Origin: a virus
Strand: one strand, 5' to 3'
IMG/VR virus record: IMGVR_UViG_3300035698_007508
Coordinates: 62,001-126,000 of that record
DNA: 64,000 nucleotides
The notes beneath the pieces are model-generated. The model saw only the letters and a list, made by a program, of their open reading frames with translations, was not told where the DNA came from and did no database searches. Both the position numbers and the translations under genes were made by a program. The number at the start of each line of letters is the position of its first letter. Position 1 is the stretch's first letter. Shown here one piece after another: positions 8,596 to 18,687 of this stretch.

Positions 8596-10251
8596 ATGAC
8601 TACAACACTTAACAATGTGACCCAAGCCACGTTTGAGCAGGCCGAGGCCACTGTGATCGCACTTATGCGTGAGGCATACCCGGCCTTGGACTTACGCCGT
8701 GGCACCGTCCTACGTGAGTTGCTGGTACGTCCGGCCAGCGAATTCTACGCATTGGAGGATGACCGTTATAACCATCTGCAGTTGACACGTTCGTTGGCGG
8801 AGATTGCGGCCAACCCCGGTGAGGCCACTTCGGACGACGTAAACCACGTACTGGCCAATTTCAATATGACCATGCGGGTGGGCTCCACCGCACATGGTAC
8901 GCTGCTGGTCAGGGTCCAGTACGACCGGGGTTACTACATACCTGCTACGTTCCTGGTCGAAGTATCAGGCGGTATCCAGTACAAGGTGGAGCAGGCGTAC
9001 AACGTCAGTTCGGATACCAGTGTGGCCGCGGGCCATATTCAGCTGCAGGGGCCCACGACCGACCAGTCTTACTACTTCCTACTGCCTGTCGTGGCTGTTG
9101 CGGTAGGCGCGACTGCTAGCATTACGGCCGGTACCGCGGTGGATGCGGTCACGGCCTTTCACGGTTTCATCGCTGCTGAGGCATATACTGACTTTACGGG
9201 CGGCACCGATCCAGAGACCGTGAACCAGCTGATCACGCGTATGCCGGCCGCCATTTCCAACCGAAGCTTGGATAGCCGTAATGCGATCGAGGCTATCTTG
9301 CGCAGTCCGGAAGGCGGCGGATTCGACGACACGTTGCAGGAACTGTCTGTACAGGGTTATGGTGATCCAGGCCAGCTGCGTGATAAACACAACGCGCAAG
9401 GCGTGGCTATGGGCGGTAAGGCCGATATCTATGTCCGGACGTTCCGGCAGCCCGCGACGGTTGTACTGGAGAAGACAGGTACGCGTATCGCGTCAAATAC
9501 GTACCAGTTCACGCTCGGCCGTGACGAGGCGCCCGGGTTCTATGCTGTACGCATGGTGACTGATGCCGGAGTAGCTGCGTCGCCGTTTCTGGATTTCCAG
9601 ACGTTGCCGGCGGTGGGCTCTTACGCGCTTCTCGACACCCGTGGCAGCTCTGGCCTGTCTGCCACCATTCATGATATCGACGCGACCAACTCGATCGTAG
9701 AGACGGCCGGCACTGTCTTCCAAACCAGTACCATTACTGTGAGTCACGTCGCTACCGGCACCGAGGATATGCATGACTTCCGAGTCGAGCTCTACGTAGC
9801 GCCGGAACTGGCTGCGATTCAGGACTACGTGGATCTTGATACCGTACGCAGTGTGAAGGCCGACCATCTAGTCCGGTGCCCGTTTATCTGTCTGGTAGGT
9901 GTGCGCGCTACCGTGACAGCTGCACCAGGCGCTGCGTTAGACCTCACAGCCATGCGGACAGCGGTTGCCGACTACATCAACAGTCGTAGCTTCGTAAACG
10001 AGTTGACCGAGAGTGAGATCCTAGGCGTGCTACACACGTTCCAGATTGCCCGAGTGGATACCAGCGACGATACCCAGCGGGGTTTCGAGCTGCAAGGCGT
10101 CATCCGTGATGCCACGGGTACGGTACACACGCTGGGCGGCCACACATTGGATATCGAAGCTTATGCCGATGCTCAGAACCTCATCTTACCCGCGACTTGT
10201 GTATTCGCCGCACACGCGGAAGACATCATCATCAACGTGAGTAGCACATGA
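8596..10251 (+). CDS. Baseplate J-like wedge protein
   Basis: A 551-residue protein with the typical J-family opening: an N-terminal helix that reads AYPALDLRRGTVLRELLVRP and continues with ASEFYALEDDRYNHLQ, the 'rpGsvlrdLlv.P.A.l...e' pattern. A long middle beta-rich region follows, with the internal VNQLITRMPAAISNRSLDSR motif, the conserved 'R.p...snRsl.s.naie' stretch of these proteins. In T4 (gp6) and P2/Mu (gpJ/gp47) this family builds the wedge ring of contractile-tail baseplates. The ATG at 8596 follows a ggagataatt leader. The stop overlaps the next ATG. This is the best evidence here for a contractile tail. Confidence 0.8.
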   Translation: MTTTLNNVTQATFEQAEATVIALMREAYPALDLRRGTVLRELLVRPASEFYALEDDRYNHLQLTRSLAEIAANPGEATSDDVNHVLANFNMTMRVGSTAHGTLLVRVQYDRGYYIPATFLVEVSGGIQYKVEQAYNVSSDTSVAAGHIQLQGPTTDQSYYFLLPVVAVAVGATASITAGTAVDAVTAFHGFIAAEAYTDFTGGTDPETVNQLITRMPAAISNRSLDSRNAIEAILRSPEGGGFDDTLQELSVQGYGDPGQLRDKHNAQGVAMGGKADIYVRTFRQPATVVLEKTGTRIASNTYQFTLGRDEAPGFYAVRMVTDAGVAASPFLDFQTLPAVGSYALLDTRGSSGLSATIHDIDATNSIVETAGTVFQTSTITVSHVATGTEDMHDFRVELYVAPELAAIQDYVDLDTVRSVKADHLVRCPFICLVGVRATVTAAPGAALDLTAMRTAVADYINSRSFVNELTESEILGVLHTFQIARVDTSDDTQRGFELQGVIRDATGTVHTLGGHTLDIEAYADAQNLILPATCVFAAHAEDIIINVSST

Positions 10252-11897
10252 ACCAAACACCGTCATTGCCCATAGCAGACCTGGCCCCAGCCGGCGACAA
10301 AGCGTTCGACTGGTTGGGTAAACTGTGGACATCTATCTTCGACGACAGCGACCTGATCCGTAACTGGACGACGGCGCAGGCCCTGCTATCGACACAGCTG
10401 TATCTCAACTTCCTGGAGACACTCCAGCTGCCCGACCGTACCAAATCGCCTGTGTTCCACCGGGACCGCTGGCGTATGCTGACGATCAAACAGTCCGAGC
10501 AGAACACCGGACCCGCTGTGGCTCTACGCCTGGGTAGCACGTACACGCCCGTGGTAGGCCCACAGGTCAGCGCGCCGTTCACGCCCGGGACTACGCCGCA
10601 GATCGGCGGCCACGCCGCTATTACAGGCCTCACGGCCTACCCGCTGGATACAGATATCACACAAGTTTCTACGGTCATTGTCGACGATATCGTGACACCG
10701 ACCAAGGTACTGGTCAGCGGCGTGGACTTCCGTATCGAAAATGGTACGATCCTGTTCTACAACTACAATGACCCGTTCACGCTGGGATTTCCATCCCGTG
10801 CGATCCACACTGCCGCAGGTGATGACGTGGAGATCGCTTTGTGGGCCGGTGACGCGCTCGTAGACCGCGACTACGTGTACAAGCACCTTGGGTACGTCCT
10901 GGGCCTGCGGGATGTGTCCAGCGAGTTCTACAGCACGTATCTGAATGCACTGTGGGACGTGTATAATAACGGCGCCAGTATCGCATTGTTCCGCAGCGGT
11001 GTGGCGGCGTTACTCGATGAGCCCTACATTCAGGAGCAGTGCGAGATAGTGCAGCAGGTGCTGACCAGTCCCCGCCGCCAGGTCATCACGGACAAACACG
11101 TATATAAAATTCCGCAATCTGCGACTTTAAGGGCCCAAATAGTCCGCGGCGCCGTACTACATACCGGTGAATTGCTGACCGAAACACTACACATTTGGGA
11201 CAATTTGGATCCAACCCGACTGTCGGCCGACGCCCAGGACGCGGCGCAGCTCCGGGCAGATGTACCGGCCTTCTTCCTACCCTCTGGCTTCTTCCGTGCC
11301 GAGCTCAAGCACGGCCTGGGTGTGACCTGGGAGCTCACACCACTCACGTATAGTGGTCAGGACACTAATGGCAATCCGAAGCTGCGATTCACTGTTTACG
11401 GAGCAGATTACGACATCGAGGCGTTTTGGTCCGACTTCGATGCGTACTGCGAAACACATAACATATCAGGTCAGACTTGCTTTACGGATGAGCTGCATGG
11501 TACATTGACTCCGGTAGTTGGGGCAGAATGGGGAACGGTATCCCCGTTCGAGTACTTCCTGTCCAATTACTTGAAAGCGAATCTGCTGATTGTGGCGGTC
11601 GATTCGGATAAGCTGAGTGCACAGGGTCGTCAGACACTGCATCTGCTGGGTAACCTGCAGAACGGGATACCGGCACACACTTGCTTTTTCGTGGTGGACC
11701 ATCAGAGCGTCGGACCAGACCCTTACGACCTGGCTGAGCAGACAGAAGATAGTGTGCTGCCGATACTGGCAATGCCGCTGTACGAAATGGCCGGCACAGG
11801 AGTGTACGTTAAGACTAACCTGCGGTACGGTGATGCGAGACCACGCATCGCCTGGGTACCAAAATGTCGGAGAGAAACGGATGAAGCGAATACATGA
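10248..11897 (+). CDS. Baseplate/tail protein following J (549 aa)
   Basis: Starts at ATG 10248 overlapping the previous stop. The N-terminus (ADLAPAGDKAFDWLGKLWTS) and the segment EFYSTYLNALWDVYNNGASI suggest a wedge protein that packs on the J ring. The long C-terminal half is mixed alpha/beta without a catalytic motif. In other contractile-tail phages the gene after J encodes gpI or a gp7-like wedge protein. Its last 17 bases overlap the next gene, which starts in another frame. Family not identified. Confidence 0.5.
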   Translation: MNQTPSLPIADLAPAGDKAFDWLGKLWTSIFDDSDLIRNWTTAQALLSTQLYLNFLETLQLPDRTKSPVFHRDRWRMLTIKQSEQNTGPAVALRLGSTYTPVVGPQVSAPFTPGTTPQIGGHAAITGLTAYPLDTDITQVSTVIVDDIVTPTKVLVSGVDFRIENGTILFYNYNDPFTLGFPSRAIHTAAGDDVEIALWAGDALVDRDYVYKHLGYVLGLRDVSSEFYSTYLNALWDVYNNGASIALFRSGVAALLDEPYIQEQCEIVQQVLTSPRRQVITDKHVYKIPQSATLRAQIVRGAVLHTGELLTETLHIWDNLDPTRLSADAQDAAQLRADVPAFFLPSGFFRAELKHGLGVTWELTPLTYSGQDTNGNPKLRFTVYGADYDIEAFWSDFDAYCETHNISGQTCFTDELHGTLTPVVGAEWGTVSPFEYFLSNYLKANLLIVAVDSDKLSAQGRQTLHLLGNLQNGIPAHTCFFVVDHQSVGPDPYDLAEQTEDSVLPILAMPLYEMAGTGVYVKTNLRYGDARPRIAWVPKCRRETDEANT

Positions 11898-12519
11898 TAT
11901 CGGTCCCGGGTGCACGGGACGCATTGAAGTGAAGTTGGTGGATGCACACGGCAACTTTCGACCGTTTCTACGACGTTCGAATACCATTGCGTACTCCGCT
12001 GCGGACCTGATGGCTCGTGCGTTAGGCGGAGACGACACGTACCTACCGCGACACATCGGCTTCATCTACGGGACCGGGGCATCGCCGCTTATGGATGACC
12101 CGGATCTACTGCCGGCCGCAACACGCCGGAACCATGACTGGGCCAAGATTGCGAGTGACGTAGCTGCGATCGGTGGCAACATCGCCATCTGCCCATACGC
12201 CATGGCGCCATCGCTGTCACTAGACGGTAACTCCGGGCTATACACGGCCAACGCTGTGACGTTCACCGGTCACACAGGACTCGTGCGGGAGTACGGCTTC
12301 TCGACGACAGGTGCGACGTACGCTGCTGACATAGACACTGTTACGGCCAGTGACCCCGACGCACTCTATTTCTACCAGGCGGTACTGCTGAACAGGTGGC
12401 AGTCGGGCACCGCCATCACGTATACGCCGTTTGCGCGTGCTGCCCTCGGATCGGCACCTTTTACGCCGAAGCCAGACAACTTCGAGCTGGCAGTCTATTG
12501 GACCATCACGTTCAAGTAA
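11881..12519 (+). CDS. Tail/baseplate protein, unidentified (212 aa)
   Basis: I choose ATG 11881 as start: it follows a gagagaaacgg leader, lies at the end of the preceding gene, and the protein begins MKRIHDIGPGCTGRIEVKLV. Longer upstream extensions of this frame are shadows of the preceding gene. The C-terminus ends in YWTITFK, like beta-strand-rich tail proteins with a 'W.i.f' end, and the centre contains GTASPLMDD-like turns. No enzyme motif is visible. It is probably a structural component linking the baseplate to fibres. Confidence 0.5.
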   Translation: MKRIHDIGPGCTGRIEVKLVDAHGNFRPFLRRSNTIAYSAADLMARALGGDDTYLPRHIGFIYGTGASPLMDDPDLLPAATRRNHDWAKIASDVAAIGGNIAICPYAMAPSLSLDGNSGLYTANAVTFTGHTGLVREYGFSTTGATYAADIDTVTASDPDALYFYQAVLLNRWQSGTAITYTPFARAALGSAPFTPKPDNFELAVYWTITFK

Positions 12520-12528
12520 GGAGTCATC

Positions 12529-15500
12529 ATGTCATTGTGGGTACAAGTAATCGGATTTGCGAATGGCGAGTACGTTGAGGAGGATACGCTCAACCGGCCT
12601 GTGATTCAGCTGCGTGAGCGTACGGATTTCTTGTACGGCCGCATGCAGGACCTGGCAGGTGCGGGCAATTTCGAAGCACTGCGCCTTGTGGACGTCTCGC
12701 TGGCCAGCGATCAGGACGCGCCGGCAGTCAAGGATATCGTGTACCTGGACCCGGCGACGCGTCTATACACGAAGGCTGTGGCACGGGCCACGATCGAGAG
12801 CAACGTGTTTCAATTGGCAAATGACTCGGCATACGCCGTAGGCATACTGGTCAGTAAGTCCGGGGACCGCGGTACGGTGCTCGTGTCAGGTAAGCTGGCG
12901 CTGACCGATACGGGGCCCTGGGATCTGTCTACGCTGGTAGAGGATGGCGAAGAGTTTCGTCCCGGCCCGTACTACCTGTCCGCACAGACGCCCGGCAAGA
13001 TGACTGCGTACCCTAGCGGTATGGCCATTTACATCGGGTACTTCACAGACGCGGCGGCCACGCCCGGCTCGGGCGGTGTCGCACTAATTAGCCCGCAGTA
13101 CAAGGATGTGGGCGAGGCTCACTTGCATCGTGCATTCGCGCTCGCAGGGCAGCCTGCGGGTACACAGGTGATCACCGGCAGCATCCCGAACGCACAGCAT
13201 ACGCTGGTCGGCCATGACCCGCGCAGTACGAGCCAGAGCGTACACAGCGCGCATACAGGCGCTGACGCTGCTACCGTGCTATTCGACGGTCTGTTCAATT
13301 TCACGCTCGCCAACTACATCGGCCTGCTCGTCACGAACGTGACCACTGCCGAATCCAGCCGCGTAACGGACAATGACACCGACGAGGTCGAGACCGCTGA
13401 CGATATCCTGTGGGATACTGGCGATGACTGGTACATGAGCCCACGTGTGCGTCTGAGCATTCTCGGACCGTTCACCGGCAACGACAGCACGAGCTACACG
13501 CTGACCCTCACCGATTCTACCGGGTTGGCGGTTGCCGGCTCCAACGCGCCTGGAAACGGCACGTACGGCTTTGCGGACGCATACCTTAAGTGGGTATCCA
13601 GTGACCCTACCGAGGGCGATGGTATCGTACGCCTGGTCGGCTACGAAGTACCCGTACCGTTTGGTACCAAGGGTTGCCGTGCGGTCCTGGAGAACGCACT
13701 GGAGGACAGCGGCGTTGCCGATGAGCTGTGGAATTGGTGTGAGGCAGCTACGGAGGACCTGTCGCGGCGTCAGTGGACCGTTACGGTGCCCGATGACACG
13801 CGGGGCTGGCGCGCACGTAAGTTCCGCCAGTTTGCCGCCAATAACCAGGCTGTGAACGGTGGCTTTTCGCTCGTAACCTTTGGGACGTACGCCAACACGG
13901 GCGACCGTCTGGAGGAGGAACTCATGATCGTTGCCTCACGGCTGTACAAGCTGGTATACGCCAGCAACCCCGTAGACGGCGACACGATCACAGTGGGCGA
14001 CGCTACCTATGAGTTTGACGATGATGGTACAGTCAGTGACGCGAACCATATCCAGGTCGTGATTGACTATGCCAGTGCGGATGATACCTACGCTGCGCTG
14101 CGCGACGCTATGCTGGCGTACGGCGCCGAAGGTACGCACGTAGCCACGGATGAAGATACCAACGCGCTGTTCATCGCGGTACTGCCGGCCGAGACTGTTG
14201 CCCTATCCGGTGGTTTCACCGGCACGACCCTGACGCTGCTTGCGGCCGGTACAGCGACTGATATCAGCGCCGGAACCCCGATGCTACTGGTGTACGACAC
14301 CGACAACGTATCACAGGTTCCGGGCGCGCTTGGCTACTGGAATAACGTTCAGTACTTCGTACCGGTCACACTCAAGAACGGCGTCAAACTCATGTTCACC
14401 CCGTTCGACCAGTCTGGTACGGACGTTACGAGTTCGGCGGTTGCCGGTGGCGACTATTGGACCGTGGAACTCGTCGACGAAGCGCCTGGCGCACTGTTCG
14501 AGTACGCGCTGGACATGGACAGTGCGCTGCGTCAGTACTACCCGCCTGTCCCTCTGGCAGCGGCTGCCATGGTCGTCAACGGCGTCGAGATGGAGAGCTA
14601 TGCCACGCATCCGGCCAACCCGGCTTGGCGTCCGGCCTACGGCGGCCTGTATTGGTACGACGACACATACGGCCGCGTACCGTGGCCTGTGGATTGGGTC
14701 TCAAGCGCCGTACCCGGCATCTACCCGACGTTGACTACACTGTACATGGTGCACATGCGCGTACAGGACACGTCGGTTGTCACGAGTTTGCAGCCAGCCC
14801 CGGGCTCACCCATCAGGGTCACACGCTGCGGTACGACTGATCCGGCTACTACAGGCGATCTGATGCTGGATGTTGAACTTACGCTGTCCGAGGAGAACGC
14901 CGGGCTGGATGATTATCTGGTACTTAAGCGTGTACAGGGTACGAAGCTGTTGAAGGGCCCCGTGGTCTCCAAGATCCGCCAAGGTGCGGGTATCGCCATC
15001 AGCTCACCGCCAGGCGTGCCTGAGGGTGCTGGCGAAGTCACGATCAGTCTATCAGACGCGCAGGACTACGCTGGTGACTTCGGAAAGCTGGCGTACCGCA
15101 ATGCCAAGCAGGAACTGATCGGTATGTTCCCGTACACCCGCTTACTGGGCTGGACCACCGGCAACCAGAACGTACCTTCCGGCCTTGTTGCCCAGTTCCA
15201 GGTGCCGTACACGGTACAAGGTGAATACCAAGTGTTCGTGTACATGACCGTCTTCGGTGAAGAGGACATTCCGTTAGTAATCGGCGCAACCAATGCTGTC
15301 AAGTACGTGGGCCTGACGTTCGGTTACTCGGTGCTGCGTGACTATAACCCGTACACCGCGCCGGACAATGATACGTACGGTACGATGCTGGACAACGTCA
15401 TCACGCCTGCCAACGGCGCGGCTCAAGTAGAGATACCGTTGGGTATAACTGGCGGTACCGCGTACGTAGACGCTGATGGTGGCAGCAGCACGAAGGTATA

Positions 15501-15771
15501 CGGCGCGTACGATCCGATGGTGGTACACAACAACCCTAATGAGCCCGACGTGGCGGGGCGTATCGTGCGTATCCTGGATACGGCGTTCCCCAGCGTGGGC
15601 GATCTCAAGGGTAGTGTAGTCACGGATGCACCGCTGTCCAACGTGACGGTGCAGGCTGGCAGCATGGTCGGTATCGAGATACAACGTGCGGGCGTTGCCA
15701 GTGCCGCTTCCGAATACACAGGCGCGTTCGGCATCATGCAACTACGGTGGCGCCTAACCCGTGTTGACTAG
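12529..15771 (+). CDS. Large baseplate/fibre structural protein (1080 aa)
   Basis: A 1080-residue protein behind an aaggag leader with ATG at 12529. It is beta-rich, with many Thr/Asp/Gly turns and few Cys. The N-terminal 60 residues (RPVIQLRERTDFLYGRMQDL) form a likely attachment helix. Residues about 460-590 contain a repeat-like module around YASNPVDGDTITVGDATYEF, similar in style to phage fibre beta-sandwich domains. It is the largest protein between the J-like gene and the five-paralogue array and so may form the outer baseplate or a fibre connector. No sugar-binding or hydrolase motif was identified. Confidence 0.55.
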   Translation: MSLWVQVIGFANGEYVEEDTLNRPVIQLRERTDFLYGRMQDLAGAGNFEALRLVDVSLASDQDAPAVKDIVYLDPATRLYTKAVARATIESNVFQLANDSAYAVGILVSKSGDRGTVLVSGKLALTDTGPWDLSTLVEDGEEFRPGPYYLSAQTPGKMTAYPSGMAIYIGYFTDAAATPGSGGVALISPQYKDVGEAHLHRAFALAGQPAGTQVITGSIPNAQHTLVGHDPRSTSQSVHSAHTGADAATVLFDGLFNFTLANYIGLLVTNVTTAESSRVTDNDTDEVETADDILWDTGDDWYMSPRVRLSILGPFTGNDSTSYTLTLTDSTGLAVAGSNAPGNGTYGFADAYLKWVSSDPTEGDGIVRLVGYEVPVPFGTKGCRAVLENALEDSGVADELWNWCEAATEDLSRRQWTVTVPDDTRGWRARKFRQFAANNQAVNGGFSLVTFGTYANTGDRLEEELMIVASRLYKLVYASNPVDGDTITVGDATYEFDDDGTVSDANHIQVVIDYASADDTYAALRDAMLAYGAEGTHVATDEDTNALFIAVLPAETVALSGGFTGTTLTLLAAGTATDISAGTPMLLVYDTDNVSQVPGALGYWNNVQYFVPVTLKNGVKLMFTPFDQSGTDVTSSAVAGGDYWTVELVDEAPGALFEYALDMDSALRQYYPPVPLAAAAMVVNGVEMESYATHPANPAWRPAYGGLYWYDDTYGRVPWPVDWVSSAVPGIYPTLTTLYMVHMRVQDTSVVTSLQPAPGSPIRVTRCGTTDPATTGDLMLDVELTLSEENAGLDDYLVLKRVQGTKLLKGPVVSKIRQGAGIAISSPPGVPEGAGEVTISLSDAQDYAGDFGKLAYRNAKQELIGMFPYTRLLGWTTGNQNVPSGLVAQFQVPYTVQGEYQVFVYMTVFGEEDIPLVIGATNAVKYVGLTFGYSVLRDYNPYTAPDNDTYGTMLDNVITPANGAAQVEIPLGITGGTAYVDADGGSSTKVYGAYDPMVVHNNPNEPDVAGRIVRILDTAFPSVGDLKGSVVTDAPLSNVTVQAGSMVGIEIQRAGVASAASEYTGAFGIMQLRWRLTRVD

Positions 15772-15779
15772 GAGACATT

Positions 15780-16673
15780 ATGGACACGGTTTACCAGGAA
15801 TGGTTGAATCAGAATGCGTATCGTGCGTACCCGCTACGTGAGGACACGTCGCGGGTATCGACAGATGTCATGCAGATCACGCTACCTACGTACCTGTTGG
15901 TCGACTTCATAATCACGGTGCCTGGCGACAGCACTTTTGAGCTGACACTCGGTAAGCTGGCGTTCGTCGGCGGGTTCCTGACGTGCCTGTTCGTTGACGA
16001 CGATGGCGTGACTGTGTGTACGTTGGCCGTGGATACGAGCAGCCACACGGCCTACCAGGCGTACGAGCTCGTAGGGCAGGGGGCGTATGAGGATTGCCGC
16101 GGTAAGGCCGTCCTGGGTGACCTGGCGAAACTCAGGAACGATGTACCCGACGGCGCCTATACGTATAACGACACCGTGCTGGAGGCCAGCGTCGTGCGGC
16201 CTGATATCCGGGGTGTGCGCTCGTTACAGACGGCCAGCGGTGATGTATTGTCCGAGCGTATTTTCGGGCATGTACGCCTGATCGAAGGCGCCAATATCCG
16301 GCTCACGTACCTACCGGATCAGAATGGTATCCGCATCGACGCCATCGACGGCGCAGGCTTTAACGAAACGTGCGAATGCGACGAACAATACCAGCTCCCG
16401 GACTGCGTGCGACGCGTTGGCGGTATCAATGCTGAGGACGTACAGATTGTCGGCGATGGTAAGTGCGTGGATGTCTCGGTGTCTGGTAATACGATCACGA
16501 TCTCTGATACGTGCTCGGAGCCGTGTTGCGGTTGCCCCGAACTGGAGTTCATCACGACTCACCTCGACTTGCTGCAGTCCACCCTAACCCGCGTAGAGGA
16601 GTATGCCGATGTGTTACGCAACCGCACGCTCGAATTGATCACGAGTATGCTGGCAGCAACACGAGGTGGTTAA
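15780..16673 (+). CDS. Tandem tail paralogue 1 of 5 (WLN..YRAYPLRED family)
   Basis: A 297-residue protein starting at ATG 15780 behind aggagacat. The N-terminus reads YQEWLNQNAYRAYPLRED, the signature shared by five consecutive genes. A central beta-rich domain follows (LVDFIITVPGDSTFELTLGK), then a segment with RGVRSL and SGD, then a Cys-rich stretch (ETCECDEQ, GDGKCVDVSVSG, CSEPCCGCPE) and a C-terminal helix, probably coiled coil (LLQSTLTRVEEYADVLRNRT). The Cys-rich part ends in an 'x-N-x-I-x-I' strand. The stop overlaps the next ATG (TAATG). A structural role in baseplate or fibre network is inferred from position. Confidence 0.6.
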   Translation: MDTVYQEWLNQNAYRAYPLREDTSRVSTDVMQITLPTYLLVDFIITVPGDSTFELTLGKLAFVGGFLTCLFVDDDGVTVCTLAVDTSSHTAYQAYELVGQGAYEDCRGKAVLGDLAKLRNDVPDGAYTYNDTVLEASVVRPDIRGVRSLQTASGDVLSERIFGHVRLIEGANIRLTYLPDQNGIRIDAIDGAGFNETCECDEQYQLPDCVRRVGGINAEDVQIVGDGKCVDVSVSGNTITISDTCSEPCCGCPELEFITTHLDLLQSTLTRVEEYADVLRNRTLELITSMLAATRGG

Positions 16674-18001
16674 TGTCGAAATTAGGTCTTGAATTCCTAA
16701 CATCCAACGCAGGTACAGCATTCCCGTTCGCGGAAAACGCAACGGGTGTGGCGTATTCTGCCGATATGGTAGCGTATGCTGAGGACACCGTGTTCTTGGG
16801 GGCCGGTCGTATACCCGCAGAAGCTTTCGTCGATGCCGTCCTGATAACGCCGCCGGATGTGACTGGCGTGTACCTGTACAGTATCGCGCCCACAGGTGCT
16901 GGTGGCGCACCCTATACGTTTCGATTTGACAACCAAGACGGTGCGGAGCTGCTGACTACCACGCTCGCTGCGTTACCCGACCTGGTGAACGGGCACGGGC
17001 TCGTGACGTTCGAAGGCGAAGAGTGCGTGATCAGGCTTGTAGTGGGTCAGGCGTTCAACGATTACTTGGCCGGTATGACGCGCATCACTGCATTCGTGAC
17101 GCGGTTACCATTCGAAGCCGCCACGGTTGAGACCCGTCCGGCGCGGCTGCAGTCGGTCCAGATCTATGCAGCCCCGGACGTCGCCAAGTACCCCGAACGC
17201 TACACTGGTGACGTACAACTCGTGGCGGGTTACAACGTCGAACTGGACGCCGAGGAAGCCGAGACAGATACCACAACACTCACGATGGTGGCACTGCCAG
17301 GTACAGGACAGGGCGTAGCGCCTTGTGAGGTGCACCAGGCGGTCACCGGCCGGACCCAGCGTATGCTGAGCCTCGTGCCCGACGCCGCAGGCAACATCCG
17401 CATTGTAGGGGATGACTGCTACGAGATCGTGCCGATCCCGGGCCTGAACACGATTCGCATTGAGGGTAACTGTTACGCATGCTGTCAGTGCGAGGACTAT
17501 GTAGCTACGGCGCGTGCGGTACAGCAGCTGATGGAGCGTACCGACGCCATGCGGCTCGAATTGATTGATATCCACGAAGAGTACTCGGAGCGCCTGGTCC
17601 ACTACGAGACGGTGCACATCCCGACGCTCCAGACCCTGTATGTGCATACACACGGTGTGCGCGGTATCGCCGTACCTGGCGAGATCGGCGGGGCCAGCCG
17701 GCACGGGCACTTCACGATGCAGGTTACGAACGAGAGCGCAGAAGAGGCTACGAGCGTGCGTGTCACTCTGAGCCCGGTAGGCTGTGCCATACTGGCCGGT
17801 GCCGCCAATACTAAGACCGGTGGCGAGACCATGTTGGGCTCGTGGTCGGGTACGATCGGCCCGGGCGATTACGTTAACGTCGTTATCCGGGTCCGTTCGG
17901 ACCAAACTCCGCCACAAGCTATGGAATGGCGTGTGACCTGGTCGATGTGGGATACGGCGCACGAGAAAGCAGGTACAACGCTTTTCACAGGGGCCAACTG
18001 A
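16673..18001 (+). CDS. Tandem tail paralogue 2 of 5, with extra C-terminal domain (442 aa)
   Basis: Starts at ATG 16673 inside the TAATG overlap. The N-terminal motif is diverged (LEFLTSNAGTAFPFAEN) but keeps the Asn and aromatic-Pro-Phe core. The central part repeats the layout of paralogue 1: beta domain, QSVQIYAAPD region, Cys-rich strand pair (APCEVHQ, GDDCYEIVPI, NCYACCQCED) and a coiled-coil helix (QQLMERTDAMRLELIDIHEE). About 130 additional residues follow, a beta-sandwich-like domain (MQVTNESAEEATSVRVTLSP ... EWRVTWSMWDTA) that paralogue 1 lacks. It is coupled to the next gene by TGATG. Confidence 0.6.
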   Translation: MSKLGLEFLTSNAGTAFPFAENATGVAYSADMVAYAEDTVFLGAGRIPAEAFVDAVLITPPDVTGVYLYSIAPTGAGGAPYTFRFDNQDGAELLTTTLAALPDLVNGHGLVTFEGEECVIRLVVGQAFNDYLAGMTRITAFVTRLPFEAATVETRPARLQSVQIYAAPDVAKYPERYTGDVQLVAGYNVELDAEEAETDTTTLTMVALPGTGQGVAPCEVHQAVTGRTQRMLSLVPDAAGNIRIVGDDCYEIVPIPGLNTIRIEGNCYACCQCEDYVATARAVQQLMERTDAMRLELIDIHEEYSERLVHYETVHIPTLQTLYVHTHGVRGIAVPGEIGGASRHGHFTMQVTNESAEEATSVRVTLSPVGCAILAGAANTKTGGETMLGSWSGTIGPGDYVNVVIRVRSDQTPPQAMEWRVTWSMWDTAHEKAGTTLFTGAN

Positions 18002-18687
18002 TGCAATCGAACTACATAGAGTGGTGCAATGAGAACGAAGACCGCAGCTATCCTCTCGAAGAGGGTACTACGCAGCGTGCCCTGTCGGGCCGGCAGTTAC
18101 CGACCGACATCATTGCCGACATGGGTATCCTGGTACCTGCCAGCTACACTGACATCTACGTCTCGTCCGTACGCGTGACGCCCGCTCTCTATAGCGTGTG
18201 CCTGGCCAGCGGTACGGCGCCGTTGTTGGTCTGCGCTGTCCCGACCGCCGGTTACACACCGTACGAGGCCGTAGCCATGGACCCGCAAGTCGAGGACGTG
18301 ACAGGCTGGGTGGTATTCGGTAACCATAGAACCACGGTAGCGGAGCAATACAGCTTCACCGATGCCAATGCCAGCGGTCTGGCGAGTCGGGCTGTACGTG
18401 TGGTCGACTCGCTGCCGGTGCGCCGTATGCTCAAGTATGGTGGATCCACCGCGCAATACATTGATAGGCTGGTCAATCTGGTAGGTGGCAACGCGCTACG
18501 GATCTACCAAGACCCGACAGACGATTCGAACATCATACTGGAGCTGGACGCCAGCAAGTGTGACTCATTTTTAGGCCCGTGCGACGTCTACCCGGATGCC
18601 GGTGGCTGTGAGCTCCCGCCGATCCGCGACATCAACGGCGTAGCCGCCAATTCCAGTGGTGTACTGACGCTGAGGTTCACAGGATGA
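18001..18687 (+). CDS. Tandem tail paralogue 3 of 5 (228 aa, short form)
   Basis: ATG 18001 overlaps the preceding TGA. N-terminal signature YIEWCNENEDRSYPLEEG. The beta domain and the VRVVDSLPVRRML region are present, and the Cys-rich part is reduced to SKCDSFLGPCDVYPDAGGCE followed by IRDINGVAANSSGVLTLRF, without the coiled coil. This is the shortest member of the array. It is coupled to the next gene by ATGA at 18684-18687. Confidence 0.6.
   Translation: MQSNYIEWCNENEDRSYPLEEGTTQRALSGRQLPTDIIADMGILVPASYTDIYVSSVRVTPALYSVCLASGTAPLLVCAVPTAGYTPYEAVAMDPQVEDVTGWVVFGNHRTTVAEQYSFTDANASGLASRAVRVVDSLPVRRMLKYGGSTAQYIDRLVNLVGGNALRIYQDPTDDSNIILELDASKCDSFLGPCDVYPDAGGCELPPIRDINGVAANSSGVLTLRFTG

Noticed and set aside
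17105-17962. A 285-residue minus-strand frame
   Set aside because: Antisense to tail paralogue 2, without motifs or start signals; Arg/His-rich shadow composition.
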